From NCBI GenBank assembly GCA_015345905.1, contig JADDTR010000001.1, forward strand, positions 62,001 through 126,000: a stretch of 64,000 nt of DNA, read 5' to 3'. Positions 1-9,871 of this stretch are shown piece after piece. How positions within the stretch are numbered: the stretch's first letter is position 1; each line of letters begins with the position of its first letter. Under the pieces are notes generated by a model. That model had not been told where the DNA came from and made no database searches. It worked only from the letters and a program-made list of their open reading frames with translations. The translations under genes and the position numbers were made by a program. The stretch is from Aotearoamyces nothofagi (Eukaryota; Ascomycota; Leotiomycetes; Leotiales; Tympanidaceae).

Positions 1-126
1 GCGAGATTTCCCACCCTCACACGACCTCCAACCACGCTCCTTAATCCCGTGCCTGCAGTTCGAAAACCTGTCCGTCGTTGCAATCTCTCGCCTTGAGGGA
101 ATCGCAAGGCATTTGCACGCGTGCGG

Positions 127-157
<31 letters not shown>

Positions 158-171
158 ACTTTGTTGCAATC

Positions 172-609
172 ATGACGAGAGCGAGACAGACCATCTCGAT
201 CGCTTTTCTGGTGTCTTCCGTACGTCAATCCCACGCATGCGTGTCTGCGCCGGAGAAAGGGGATCGCGAGCTGACATGTCCTGTGATGTAGCTCTACCTC
301 TCGCTCTACCTCGAACTCCTCCCGCTGCCGGCTCTCGTGCAAACCGAAATCATCCCCGTGGTGTGTTGTCCCCCAGCCCACCCCCATCCCGATGCCCAGA
401 TCCCAGTCCCTTGAACAGGCAAAGCTAACACCCCTCCTCTGTACCAGCTGCCTCTGTGGGCCCTCGTCTCCTTCGGCGCCTACCTCCTCTTCAAGCTCGG
501 CTGGGGCGTCTTCACGTTCAATGATGTGCCGAAAGCCCATGCGGAGCTGATGAAGGAGATTGATCTCGCGAGAGCGGATTTGAAGAAGAAGGGTGTGGAT
601 GTTGATTGA
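172..609 (+). CDS. dpm3: Dolichol-phosphate mannose synthase subunit 3
   Basis: Small ER membrane subunit that tethers and stabilises the catalytic Dpm1 subunit, which makes dolichol-phosphate-mannose for N-glycosylation, O-mannosylation and GPI anchors. Three exons are inferred: 172-219, 292-360 and 448-609, all phase 0. They give 92 residues, the usual family length. Two hydrophobic segments (about residues 7-28 and 39-59) are followed by the family signature TFNDVPKAHAELMKEI and a short coiled coil ending ADLKKKGVDVD. The middle exon is only 69 bases and supplies the end of the first membrane segment; without it the protein would be too short. The product call rests on the C-terminal third, which aligns well with human DPM3. 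The gene is tail-to-tail with the next one. Confidence 0.88.
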
Positions 610-960
610 GTCAGGTAGTCTTGGGGTGCCTTTCCGCTGCGCTGCAAAGGTGGAATGGGCATCTGGTGGATATATGGACAGGATGGACGAGGTGGCCCAA
701 ATATGCATCACAAGGAAATTTTTTGACCTGTCGTACCTTTTACTGGCATTGGCATTGTGAAGCCCATATGCATTGACAGTGTAGCGTCATGATAGAGCGG
801 CGAATATAGTCATGATCACAAGTTAAAAAAGAACATAGCAACGAATTTCAAGAGACTGCATCATATTTAATCGTGTTGCCTCGTATGCAAAGGGTATCAT
901 CATCTCAACTCCCTGGCATAAACAATCCAACATCCTACCTCCTTCCCCTCGCCACGTCAT
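610..960. other. Intergenic, convergent 3' ends
   Basis: A 351-base gap between two converging genes. It is moderately A+T-rich and holds only the presumed 3' untranslated regions. No ORF or RNA gene was recognised. Confidence 0.6.
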
Positions 961-3107
961 TTAATCCGGCATCAGCAACCCTACCATTGCTCTCACCGCG
1001 CCCAGCGGTCCACGGGCTTTAACCAGCTCTTCAAACGTCTCCGGAACCTTTTCCAGGCTTGCGCGCTCGTCCTGTTCTTGCCCTGCAGCAGAAGAATTAG
1101 TCCTGATCTAGAAATTTACGAGACGGTGGCATAGGGGCCGGAGTGCTTACAGCTCTCGGGGACTCTAGAACCGGCAGAGATCTTACTCTCCGCCTCGCCC
1201 GTCCAATCAAACGTGATACGCCATTCAATCCTGAACTCAACGCCATCCAGATCCAATGTCATACTTGTGCGTTTCATCTGCGGTAACAAGTCCCTTCTCG
1301 TCCATTTCTTCCCCTTATTCGCTGGCCCGTCATCGTCATCATTGATTTCCTCTCCTTCCACATTCTCAGGCGCCGTTTCCGACTCGGCAACACCCGCCCT
1401 CTTCCTTTTCCTCTTCTTCGATGCCGCATTTATTCTCTTCGCAACCTGGCGTTTCCCCTCTTCACTACCCAGTTCGCGCTCAACGGTACACCAAAACTTT
1501 GCCCGCTTTATACCAACTTCAACCCATTGCCCCATCGCCCAGCAGATAGCACTTACGTCTCTCCCAAGAACGCCCTTTCCACTTGCTCGGGCTCTTGTCC
1601 AGCGTCCTAGCTCGGGCTCTGCGCTGGGGTCTAGATTGTCGATGGTAAGTTTGGCGATAGACAAGGATGATGTGTTGACTGTCATAGTAAGTCGAGAGTG
1701 AAATAGACCGGAGGGAGCGCTACATGTGATGGAATGGCTTTGGAGGATTTCGGTGGTTGCGAAAGGCGAGTCGCCTGAGACAGGGGTTGGAGGTAGAGTT
1801 GTGACAGTAGAAGAGAAGTTTAGAGGTGTGAAAAGTTGTAAATGTGGGAGAGGATCGTCTAATGCGAGTGGAAGATGTGACGTCGGGGCCTCTTCCTTCA
1901 CTACCACGATTGGAGCTGCACGTGGCCTAGCTGAGAACGGGAGGAAAGCATTTAGTGACTGGAAAATGCTTTTCGTTTTTTGAGGAGGCGTTAAAGGAGC
2001 TGGTGGTGCTACGGAACGTAAGAGGAGTTTCAGTATTTCGTCCGAATTTGGTGGCTCTCCAGGATCTCCTTGTCCTGATCGGTAATGTTGTCGTAGACGC
2101 TCATTTTCCTTCTCGGCCAGGCGAACGTCGGCTTGTAGTTTTTGTAATTCAAGAAGTAACTGATCTCTTTGGTTCTTCTTTTCTGCATATGGGTCTATTG
2201 GATCAATATGCCTTGATGGATATTCCACCTTCTGTCTTTCAGCAGGTTTTTCTGGTTCTGGCTCTGGCTCTGGCTCTAGCTGAGGACCCGGCTCCGGTTG
2301 AGGCTTCAGCGGTGAGGATTTAACCCTTCCGCCTTTACGTTTCGCTCTTTTGCTAGGGGTATTGTGTATGCCAGTTGGAGGTGTTGTCACAACCGGGTCT
2401 GCCAATCCTCGCTGTGATGGAGTTGGTGGCAGTTCTGGTTCTGTTTCCTCTCGTCCACCCGCCACTTCGCCTTCTATAAGTTCACCCGCCCGTTTTGCGA
2501 TTGGAGATCTACGTAAACCAGCAGAACGGAAAGGTTCGGGAGGAATTGTCTTCTCTCCCGCACCTGGTTGAGCTGTCTCTCCCGTGTCCACTGAACCAAT
2601 TGCGGTCTCAGCAACCTGTGATTTTCTAGTAGTTTTTGAAGGAGTACCCGACTTCCTGGGCGCTTTAGAAAGACCTCCCCTCGTAGAGCGCGTAGCTCGT
2701 CCCTCAGACACCGGCTTTGGTGGGGCAGTCGCGGGTGTCCCAATCACCGCTGCCTCTTGGCCAGTCTCCTGAGATATAGCATTGGGATTTTGCGATCCAA
2801 ATGCACCCGCATCTGGTTTATTTTGGCTCGATTGTGTCACAAAAAGAGACCCGGAAGTTGGTGCTTGCGGCGCATTGTTTCCGCTCGAAGGTCTTTCCGC
2901 GCCTGTGCCGGCGGAAGCTGGTCTTGCTAAGAGCTGTGGATTATGTCGCGATAAACTAGCCTTCGTAGGGGAGGCAAATGATGGTCTCCCAGGCGTTGTT
3001 CGTGCCGCATCACGACGTACTGGAATTCGACTCGGGGTACTTGGCACGTTGGCTGGGCCTGACTCTGTTGGCGACAACTTGCGCCGTTTGGCGGGGGAAG
3101 ACGGCAT
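961..3107 (-). CDS. Unnamed nuclear-type protein with coiled coil, possibly kinetochore
   Basis: Two exons are inferred on the minus strand: 3107-1151 and 1082-961, giving 692 residues. The splice (donor GTAAGC, acceptor CTGCAG) keeps frame and replaces a short read-through tail with a well-formed end, ETFEELVKARGPLGAVRAMV followed by GLLMPD. The first 300 residues are disordered, rich in S, T, P and K, with basic SPAKRRK and SPTK motifs that look like nuclear localisation or CDK sites. An acidic PEPEPEPE run and a coiled coil (about residues 310-345) follow. The C-terminal half is predicted folded, with alternating strands and a helix that could be RWD-like. Disordered N-terminus, coiled coil and RWD-like end recall CENP-O/Mcm21 or Csm1-type kinetochore proteins. 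That is inference only, and the family was not recognised. Confidence 0.75.
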
Positions 3108-3637
3108 TAGAGTATAATATGCTGCTTATCTCATGTTGATATCGCCCTGGTAATTCTGCACGAAATAGCAAGAGGGGATATACAGTGAAAGGCGTGAAGC
3201 TGCTCTTCAGTTCATCGTGATGTTTAGAGTCGCGTATATTTGAGGAGTGGACGCGACTTCGAGGGAAGGTGTTAGCGAGTATCGGGAAGAATATGTAGGT
3301 CAGCAAGCAACGACCACTTATGATGCTTCTCGGTAACGCATCTTTGTTATTCCTATCTTACTGTAATATATGTAGGAGAGGACCCTTAATCAGCATACAT
3401 CCAGTTCATCCCAACCCTGGACAGTGCACGTGACCTCGGAGCATTGTCTGAATCCGAGAGCTATGACGTTTATCAGCCGAGCCGAGACCTCGGAGAGCTG
3501 TAGATCTTGGTTTATCTTTATCATTATCGCCGCCTCGACGACATCGCAACGTCTGTAACACGCATAGTTCGCCCTCATGATTTCACGATAGCACTTGCAT
3601 TTCTCTTTTCTTTCTCTCGCTGTTCCTCGCTATCACA
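3108..3637. promoter_or_regulatory. Divergent intergenic region
   Basis: A 530-base gap between two divergently transcribed genes. The last 50 bases before 3638 are C+T-rich (ttctcttttctttctctcgc), a common feature of fungal core promoters. No TATA box stands out and nothing coding is seen. Confidence 0.5.
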
Positions 3638-4345
3638 ATGGAAGCACGAACCTTCCGTGGCGTTGTGAAAGGACTGAGACCATCACAAAACTTGCATCCG
3701 TCGCATAAACCCCCTCGAATACGGCATTCGAGACATGCAAGCAGCAAGCGTCCAGAGCAGACACATCCTCTTGGCGGATACTACGAGTCTATTCTCTCCC
3801 AGTTACTCCATCCGGCCCAGTCTACCACTCGGCAGCCTGTTACGCCTCCACAGGCGTCATCCTCAAAGACAAACAGGGAGGAGATCGTAGCAAAAGCTCG
3901 CATTGTATTTGGTTCCCGGCTTGCGGGTCCAGCGGAACGAAGGGAAGAATTGAAGAATAAAAGTACCCTGATAGCTGGTGTGATGGTGCCTCCAAAACCA
4001 GAAGAGCCGGACAATTGCTGCATGAGTGGCTGTGTGAATTGCGTATGGGACCGATACGGAGACGAGGTAGAAGAATGGGCTGCGGCTAGGAAGCAAGCGG
4101 ATATAAATATGCGTAAACTGAGTCAAGGAAAGAAGGATGGATCTGGATTGATGCTTGCTGAGGGGGTGAAAGGGGCGCAACATACAGCTGTGAGCATGGA
4201 TGATGATGGTGGTGGAAGTGAAACGAATTGGGGCACTGGGCTTGAGACTGATCTCTTCGGAGATATTCCAGTTGGTATTCGAGAATTTATAAAGTCGGAG
4301 AAGAGGTTAAGGGAGAAGCATAAGAAAGAGCACACCATAGGATGA
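3638..4345 (+). CDS. Oxidoreductase-like domain protein (OXLD1-like)
   Basis: A single-exon gene of 235 residues. The core at residues 121-140 carries PEPDNCC-type sequence (EEPDNCCMSGCVNCVWDRY), the four-cysteine signature of the oxidoreductase-like domain (human OXLD1 and fungal homologues). The N-terminus is basic and nearly free of acidic residues, consistent with mitochondrial import. The C-terminus is charged, with a lysine-rich end. Despite the family name, no enzymatic activity is established; the CC-x(3)-C-x(2)-C cluster suggests metal or redox chemistry, but that is inference. Start: first ATG after a pyrimidine-rich leader. The gene converges on its downstream neighbour with a 116-base gap. 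Confidence 0.8.
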   Translation: MEARTFRGVVKGLRPSQNLHPSHKPPRIRHSRHASSKRPEQTHPLGGYYESILSQLLHPAQSTTRQPVTPPQASSSKTNREEIVAKARIVFGSRLAGPAERREELKNKSTLIAGVMVPPKPEEPDNCCMSGCVNCVWDRYGDEVEEWAAARKQADINMRKLSQGKKDGSGLMLAEGVKGAQHTAVSMDDDGGGSETNWGTGLETDLFGDIPVGIREFIKSEKRLREKHKKEHTIG

Positions 4346-4461
4346 TGCAGACTCAGTGACGTCCTAAAGTCGGAAAGTCCTATAGACATACAAAATATAT
4401 ACTAGAGATACAGCAAACCGATCCATTGACTTTGTCATCACTAAATAGTGTGTAGACAAAT

Positions 4462-5081
4462 TTACATATCCTTCAGCCGATCCAAAGCAGGCTTCAATCT
4501 TTTATATGATTCCGATGTCATTTCAGCAAATTTAGCTATGTAACGTTAGAACCCATCTGTCATTTATATGAGGGAAGTCTTAGATACCATCGGGCGTCCC
4601 ATCTAAAGCGATTTCATGTGACACACCAGTAAGGAAGAGAGTCGCAGGACTCCTGTTGGTGCTGGTTTGTCTAGGTAAGTCTTGATAGATCTCAAGTCGA
4701 GGGAAATTGAGAGAGGATTCTTCGAGGTCTTAGTGAAACTATCCAAAGGGAGTATATAGTAAGTTACTCACCATGTGCAAAGGTCTTAGTCTCATGGAAA
4801 AATGTCAATGCGTGCTTTTCTGGGTCTCTCTCCAAGGATATGCAATTGGAGAGTATACTGCCAGCTTCTAGAGCATGGCCGATCTCCGGAGGTATCAAGA
4901 CATATGATTCATTCGGATCGCCATGGATAATATTGATATCCTTTTTGATCGGCTTCCCTGTAGAGTCCAGAGCGACGAAAGTACCAATTGCGTTGTGGAA
5001 GAATCGGGCATGAGCATGGGAACTGCAGACGGCGTGGAAAGCTTTGACGGGAGGTAAAAGTTTAAGAGTCCGGGAGGGCAT
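4462..5081 (-). CDS. Unnamed small protein, three exons
   Basis: Not recognised. Exons are inferred at 5081-4772, 4728-4588 and 4535-4462, with introns of 43 and 52 bases and good GTGAGT or GTATCT donors, giving 174 residues. Each join keeps frame, and every unspliced reading stops at once, so the gene model is better supported than the function. The N-terminus (MPSRTLKLLPPVKAFHAV) is basic, hydrophobic and free of acidic residues, which could be a mitochondrial presequence. The body contains SYVLIPPEIGHALEAG and TLFLTGVSHEIALDGTPD. The C-terminus is a charged helix ending RLKPALDRLKDM. No membrane segment, signal peptide or catalytic motif is seen. Confidence 0.65.
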
Positions 5082-6124
5082 GGCAACTTTCTGGAGGGGC
5101 AGTTGAGAGTTTGCAATAGTTTTTTATAATGCAAAAGGTGGCTGGCAGGTTTCGTCTGGTTATACTCGGTTCTCGCCGCTTAGCCAGCAACCATGCGATG
5201 GTATTGGGCGTGCATATATCGCCGACGCACACTTGGATCGATCCGCGACCCTCTTTACTGCTATCCTCTCCGTGTCGCTGCACCTTCAGCACCTCCGCGT
5301 GCGCTTCACTTTGTTCATCTATGACTCTAGAAACCGAATTCTCTCACACAAGCTAAATTTGTCCTTTTGTACTGTACAATTTTATATCGGGTGCTTGCGA
5401 GAGGTACTGTACAGTGTAGCGAATAGCTCCCTAGGCTATAGGCGGATAGAAACCTTAACTTCTATACTGCATTATATAGTTTAACCTAAGAGATAAATCC
5501 CCGATATTTGCCTGATTGGAACAAGCCTGTTTAGGCCGACAAAGGCCAAAGGATAACAAAACGACAGGAAAAAGACTGTAGATATTTGCGGTTTTGTCAA
5601 ATTTGCCCATTCAATAAGACGGGCTGTCGTTATCCCGTTTTCTCCAGTTGGCTAAATTATATAACTAGATCCATTTATAGATATTTGTCCAACAGATAGT
5701 ATAGCATTAAACTATTGAATTCGGCCCTTTAGTCGAGTTAGAGAAGATAATATAGATCACTTTATAGAAGCAGCTATATTCCTCCTTTATCTTACCTATT
5801 TATACTTCTTCATCATCTTCGCCCTTAGCACCTTGGCAACGCGCTCTCCCCTTCTCTATGTCTTGTCCTTCGTCTCGCCTTCCTCTTTTCCTGAATAGCA
5901 TTTTATAGTTAGTTAAATGGTAGTAAAATGATTTGAATAACTGCACATTTGAGAAGTTGCATTGGTTTCTATATAGAAATGACTGTGATAAAAAACCGTA
6001 CACTACCTAACCAACGGTACACCGTTCATTGCCGAGACACCCCCTGTCACTAAGGGACAAACAACGCCAAAACCTATATAAGAAAGGTAATCCATCTACA
6101 ATGCACTTCCGAGGCTTCCAGAAC
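5082..6124. other. Intergenic with A+T-rich island
   Basis: A 1043-base gap between two minus-strand genes. From about 5380 to 6080 the sequence is clearly richer in A and T than its surroundings, with many TATAG, ATATAG and TTTATA words and frequent stops in every frame. This could be a decayed repeat altered by repeat-induced point mutation, but no terminal repeats or transposase similarity were recognised. The left part (5082-5380) is the likely promoter of the gene ending at 5081. Confidence 0.5.
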
Positions 6125-7375
6125 TCAGAGGTCTACACCTGAGCTCTTGGCCTGATCATTATCCACTCCACCCATGGCAGTATCAATCTCCGTCTCCTTC
6201 GTCTCCTTCGTCTCAGGGGCAACAGTTTTCGTACCCCAACTCCACGGTAGCCAGCTGCCACTGGTCTGCCTGTTTAAATTACGTTTGACAACCTCTCCCA
6301 CACCTTCATCCCTCTCGATCTTCTCGAAGTCCGTCTCACTTCTACTCTTCCCAGCTAAACTTAGAGAACTTGAAGACCGAGGATGATCATCTAAATTATT
6401 GCCATCAAGGAGCGTGTTTGGAATATCCTTTGGGAAGGCTATCTGCGTAGCGTCGTCCGATTTGATATTCGATGCTTCCTTGTCGAGAGCAGAGAGGAGA
6501 ATAGACAGTCGCTCGCGTTGAGCGGAAATGAAGGATATGCGATCTTCACCGGAGATGGCTGGCGGGATGAGCGTCCCAGAGTTGCTGAGATCATGACTTT
6601 GTGACTCATCGATATTCGACGAGCCGAATGTAGACGCAGAAGTGGCCGCTGTGACGGCTGATGCGAGGAGAGAGTAGAAATCAGTTGCAGTGCTCGTCGC
6701 TGTACCTCCGATGTTACTTGTTGGGAATGTTGGTCGTGCACTAGGGAGGTTAAAGCGGGCGATCAGGGATTGTGTGTAGGACAGGCTGTTAGCCGTGGGT
6801 GCAACTTTTGGTTGCGGTGGAAGACCCAAAACATGTTGTTTGAGGAGCTCTATAGCTTGTTTCAGGTAGCTTAGGCCAGCTGTCTTGGCACGATCATGAG
6901 CAGAGGATATGAAGTCATCGATGGCAATCTCATGCTCTCGCAAGAAAGGGTGGACGTGGTTCTGGTAGAGCAGCCTTGCGCCTTGGGTCTGGGGTGCGAT
7001 AAGGTATAGTAGGAAACCCGCTCGAATCCACGGATAGAATGGAATCCTAAATAAAAAAAAGCCCTTATTAGTGATCGTCCTTAGCAGTGGATATTGGTAG
7101 ATATATTAAACACACCAGACAAGTATGAACTCAGCCCACGACTCGACCAACAGAGCGCATGCAAGCACGACCCAGTACATGAGCCATGGCGTTAGAAGAG
7201 CTGGATCGGATGTTTTGAGAGCTTTGTATGAGGCAAAGACAGGAAAGAGGAACGTCGCGACTGATCTGTGGGAGGTGTAATCAGTAAACAGACTCCGTCA
7301 CCGCCACAGAGGGCCACCACCGCGGGGTGGATGAATGGGGACGAACGATAGAAGCTTTGCAAATATGTCGAACAT
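6125..7375 (-). CDS. REEP1-4/Rop1-type TB2/DP1/HVA22 family ER membrane protein
   Basis: Membrane-shaping protein of the TB2/DP1/HVA22 (REEP) family. Exons are inferred at 7375-7347 (29 bases), 7265-7116 and 7046-6125, giving 366 residues. The first intron uses an uncommon GTTCGT donor. Visible family blocks are PVFASYKALK, LTPWLMYWVVLACALLVES, WIPFYPWIRAGFLLYLIAPQ, TQGARLLYQ and VHPFLREHEIAIDDFI. The N-terminus goes straight into the first hairpin with no cytosolic leader, and EIDDF..AHDRA matches human REEP1-4 (EIDDCLVQAKDR). Both point to the REEP1-4 class (fission yeast Rop1/Yep1/Hva22, involved in ER-phagy and nucleophagy) and not to Yop1/REEP5-6. After the helix near residue 140 there is a disordered tail of about 225 residues, rich in S and T, with SGSWLPWSWG near the end. 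Confidence 0.85.
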
Positions 7376-8211
7376 GATCACCGCACACAGGCTGCAACGC
7401 TGTCGGAATGCAGCAATCTGTAGGAAACTGGAGTTATGGAGGGCTGAAGTTGTTGATGGTTGGGTATGGCCAGAGTTGCAGTTGGCAGTTGGGTGTTGGC
7501 TGTTGGCAGTGACGACGGCTGTTGGGAGCTGTGGGCCTTGCCTTATCGTCTATCGAGGCCTAGAGGGGCGGGTTAGAAGGGAAGCTTAATCGTTTGCATG
7601 TGACCTACTGTGGAATGCCAGACGGGGAAGCTGGGGCGGACACAAGACGGCCGTTCGCAAGGCCGTAGTGATGTGTCTAGCTGTTGTATACACGCAGGCG
7701 CGCAACGTGCTGCATCACCACCTCCAGGTGTTGTCTTTCTGCCTCGACTCGCCGTCGTCGGATATCTGCGGCATTCGGCGCCCTCTGGGGCTTCGTGGTC
7801 CGCTGCCGCCCAGCTGCGATAACGGGCTTATCCTCGCGGGCTTATGCTCTCGGCCCTACGGATCTGGGATGGCGGTGATCGTGGTAGCTTACCGCAGTTA
7901 GTGGTCCCTCCCTACCCCGGGATGCGCTGTAAGGCGCCGTGCCTAGGGACCATGGCGCACCCCAGGTCCCTACGAGCAGCTAGAACGGGGCATGTTCGCC
8001 GTGGCTGCATTGCCGCGGTACAGGTACAACCCTTTATTTACTGCAGCGCCCTCCCAGTGCCTCCATCGCCACCATCATACGCTGCCTTCGTTCCCCCCAC
8101 AGGCTCCCTCCTTCGATAAACATGTAAATAGTCCGCACGCATTTGCTTTCTGCGTTCTTCAACAGCCTGCAGTCGAGAAGATATCTTGACTTCTCCCCCG
8201 TAGTCGCCACC
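7376..8211. promoter_or_regulatory. Divergent intergenic region
   Basis: An 836-base gap between divergent genes, G+C-rich in its middle (7600-8000). The 50 bases before the TANGO2 start are pyrimidine-rich and end in gccaccATG, a strong initiation context. Short open frames here lack homology and look fortuitous. Confidence 0.5.
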
Positions 8212-9282
8212 ATGTGCATTGTTCTCGGCACCACCGCCCACCCTTCCTACGCCCTCATCATCATCGACAACCGTGATGAGTTTATCCTTCGTCCTACCTC
8301 GCGTCCGCACTGGTGGTCGTCACACAATCAGAGTATTCTATCCGCGCGCGACCTGCAGCGTGCTGAACAAGGCACATGGCTTGGAATAACAAAATCCGGC
8401 AATTTCGCAGTCTTGACGAACTTCCGCGAAGAAGACACACATGATAAAGAGCATCCAATAGAAGGTCAAGGAAGCAGAGGCGGCATGGTAACGGCGTGGT
8501 TGACCGCCCCGAAGGACGAGAGCACCCTTGAATTTGTCCATAGATTATTGGGTGGCGAGGGCGTGAAGGGTGTTGGAGGCTTTTCGCTCGTTTGTGGGAA
8601 ACTACGAAGCCATAAGGGCGAGGGCAATGAACTAGAACCGCTGGCCATCATCAGCAATCGCTGTGGGAGTGCTGATGATGTTCCTTGGGTCGGAGAGCAA
8701 AGAGGAGTGGTTTATGGTTTGAGCAACACATCATACGACGATCCAGTCTCTTGGCCGAAAGTGGAGATGGGGAAGGAGATGATCCTGAAGGCAGTGGATG
8801 AAGCTGTCCTGCATGGCCTGGGAGAGGAGGAATTGGTTGATAAATTGTTTGCAGTCTTGGACACAGATACACTGCCTCCGCGGAACGGGCAACACTTCGA
8901 GGATTTCCTCTTCCAACTGCGAAAGTCCATATTCATACCTCCAATTGGCCCAGACCCTACCGAAGTCATGCCAAAGGCCGATGAGATAGCCGCAGCGGGA
9001 AATGTTGAGATTCTAAAGCCTGGTACAGAGAACCTGAAAGAAGAGGAACGTCCAGACCCTGTGAATGCCGGTGCCATTATGACAGGATTGTACGGAACTC
9101 AAAGACAAACCATCATACTTGTAGACTGGGAAGGAAATGTCAGCTTTAGAGAGCGTGCATTGTGGAATGAAAATGGAGACCCTATACCCAGGGGAGAAGG
9201 CGACTTGAAGTTTGAGTTTAAGATCGAGGACTGGAATGGCGAAAAAGAGGGACATGGAGGCGTTGGAGAGGTACACATTTGA
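8212..9282 (+). CDS. TANGO2-family NRDE protein
   Basis: A single-exon gene of 356 residues. The start was set at MCIVLGTTAHP because family members begin with MC(I/V) and the upstream sequence in frame is unrelated; the ATG also sits in a strong context (gccaccATGT). The defining NRDE motif is at residues 20-23 (IIDNRDEF), followed by RPTSRPHWW, GTWLGITKSGNFAVLTNFRE and SRGGMVTAWL. Near the C-terminus YGTQRQTIILVDWEGNVSFR is typical of the family. TANGO2 homologues affect Golgi organisation, haem or lipid handling and mitochondrial function in various organisms; the biochemical activity is unsettled. Cys2 is the position of the N-terminal nucleophile proposed from its Ntn-hydrolase-like fold. 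Confidence 0.9.
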   Translation: MCIVLGTTAHPSYALIIIDNRDEFILRPTSRPHWWSSHNQSILSARDLQRAEQGTWLGITKSGNFAVLTNFREEDTHDKEHPIEGQGSRGGMVTAWLTAPKDESTLEFVHRLLGGEGVKGVGGFSLVCGKLRSHKGEGNELEPLAIISNRCGSADDVPWVGEQRGVVYGLSNTSYDDPVSWPKVEMGKEMILKAVDEAVLHGLGEEELVDKLFAVLDTDTLPPRNGQHFEDFLFQLRKSIFIPPIGPDPTEVMPKADEIAAAGNVEILKPGTENLKEEERPDPVNAGAIMTGLYGTQRQTIILVDWEGNVSFRERALWNENGDPIPRGEGDLKFEFKIEDWNGEKEGHGGVGEVHI

Positions 9283-9871
9283 ACAAGGTAGATATTAAGT
9301 ATACTTATATGTCTGTTCGGCATTCTTAGAGTTGCTATTGCATATGGGCATTACATAGCTCAATCTGTGCCCATAAAGTTAAAAGGCTATTGATGGTAGC
9401 ATCTATACATGTAGCTTGAAAGCTTCGAAGATCTCTGCAAATCTCATGCTTGTATTGCAGTGGGTTCTTTCCATTTGGGTGCACGTCGGGACAAGGCTAA
9501 AGATAACCTCGGAGTTGCTTCCCAGAGACTGACGACATCTTCATGATTCATATCAGTTTCCGATGTAGATTCCTTGGCCTATCTTCCACTTGGACTTCCT
9601 CGTCCTTGACATACACCTCGGAATTCCACACAATTATTCACTGTGGCTCGGATACGAATTTGTGCATTACGGGATTACCTCAAGGACTCTGAGCAACCCA
9701 CTCTTCTCAAGCTTACAACACTATTGCAACCAGGTGTACCTCTCGTCGTATTCATTCAACGAGCCTGTTGACAGCCACTCAAACTTCCTCACTCCAAGCA
9801 CATCGTTTCTCAACGGCTGCCCTTGGCAGCAACTCCAATCTTTAAATATTGAGTAGCTTCAAGCAGTCATC
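9283..9871. other. Intergenic, 3' UTR and promoter
   Basis: A 589-base gap. It holds the 3' end of the TANGO2 gene and the leader of the next. A possible TATA-like element, tttaaatatt, lies at 9841-9850, too close to the ATG at 9872 to be a normal TATA box. An open frame at 9590-9856 lacks an ATG-led reading of recognisable character. Confidence 0.45.

Noticed and set aside
127-160. TTGA repeats as a possible regulatory array.
   Set aside because: A short tetranucleotide run of about seven units in the dpm3 leader; too common in fungal leaders to claim a function.
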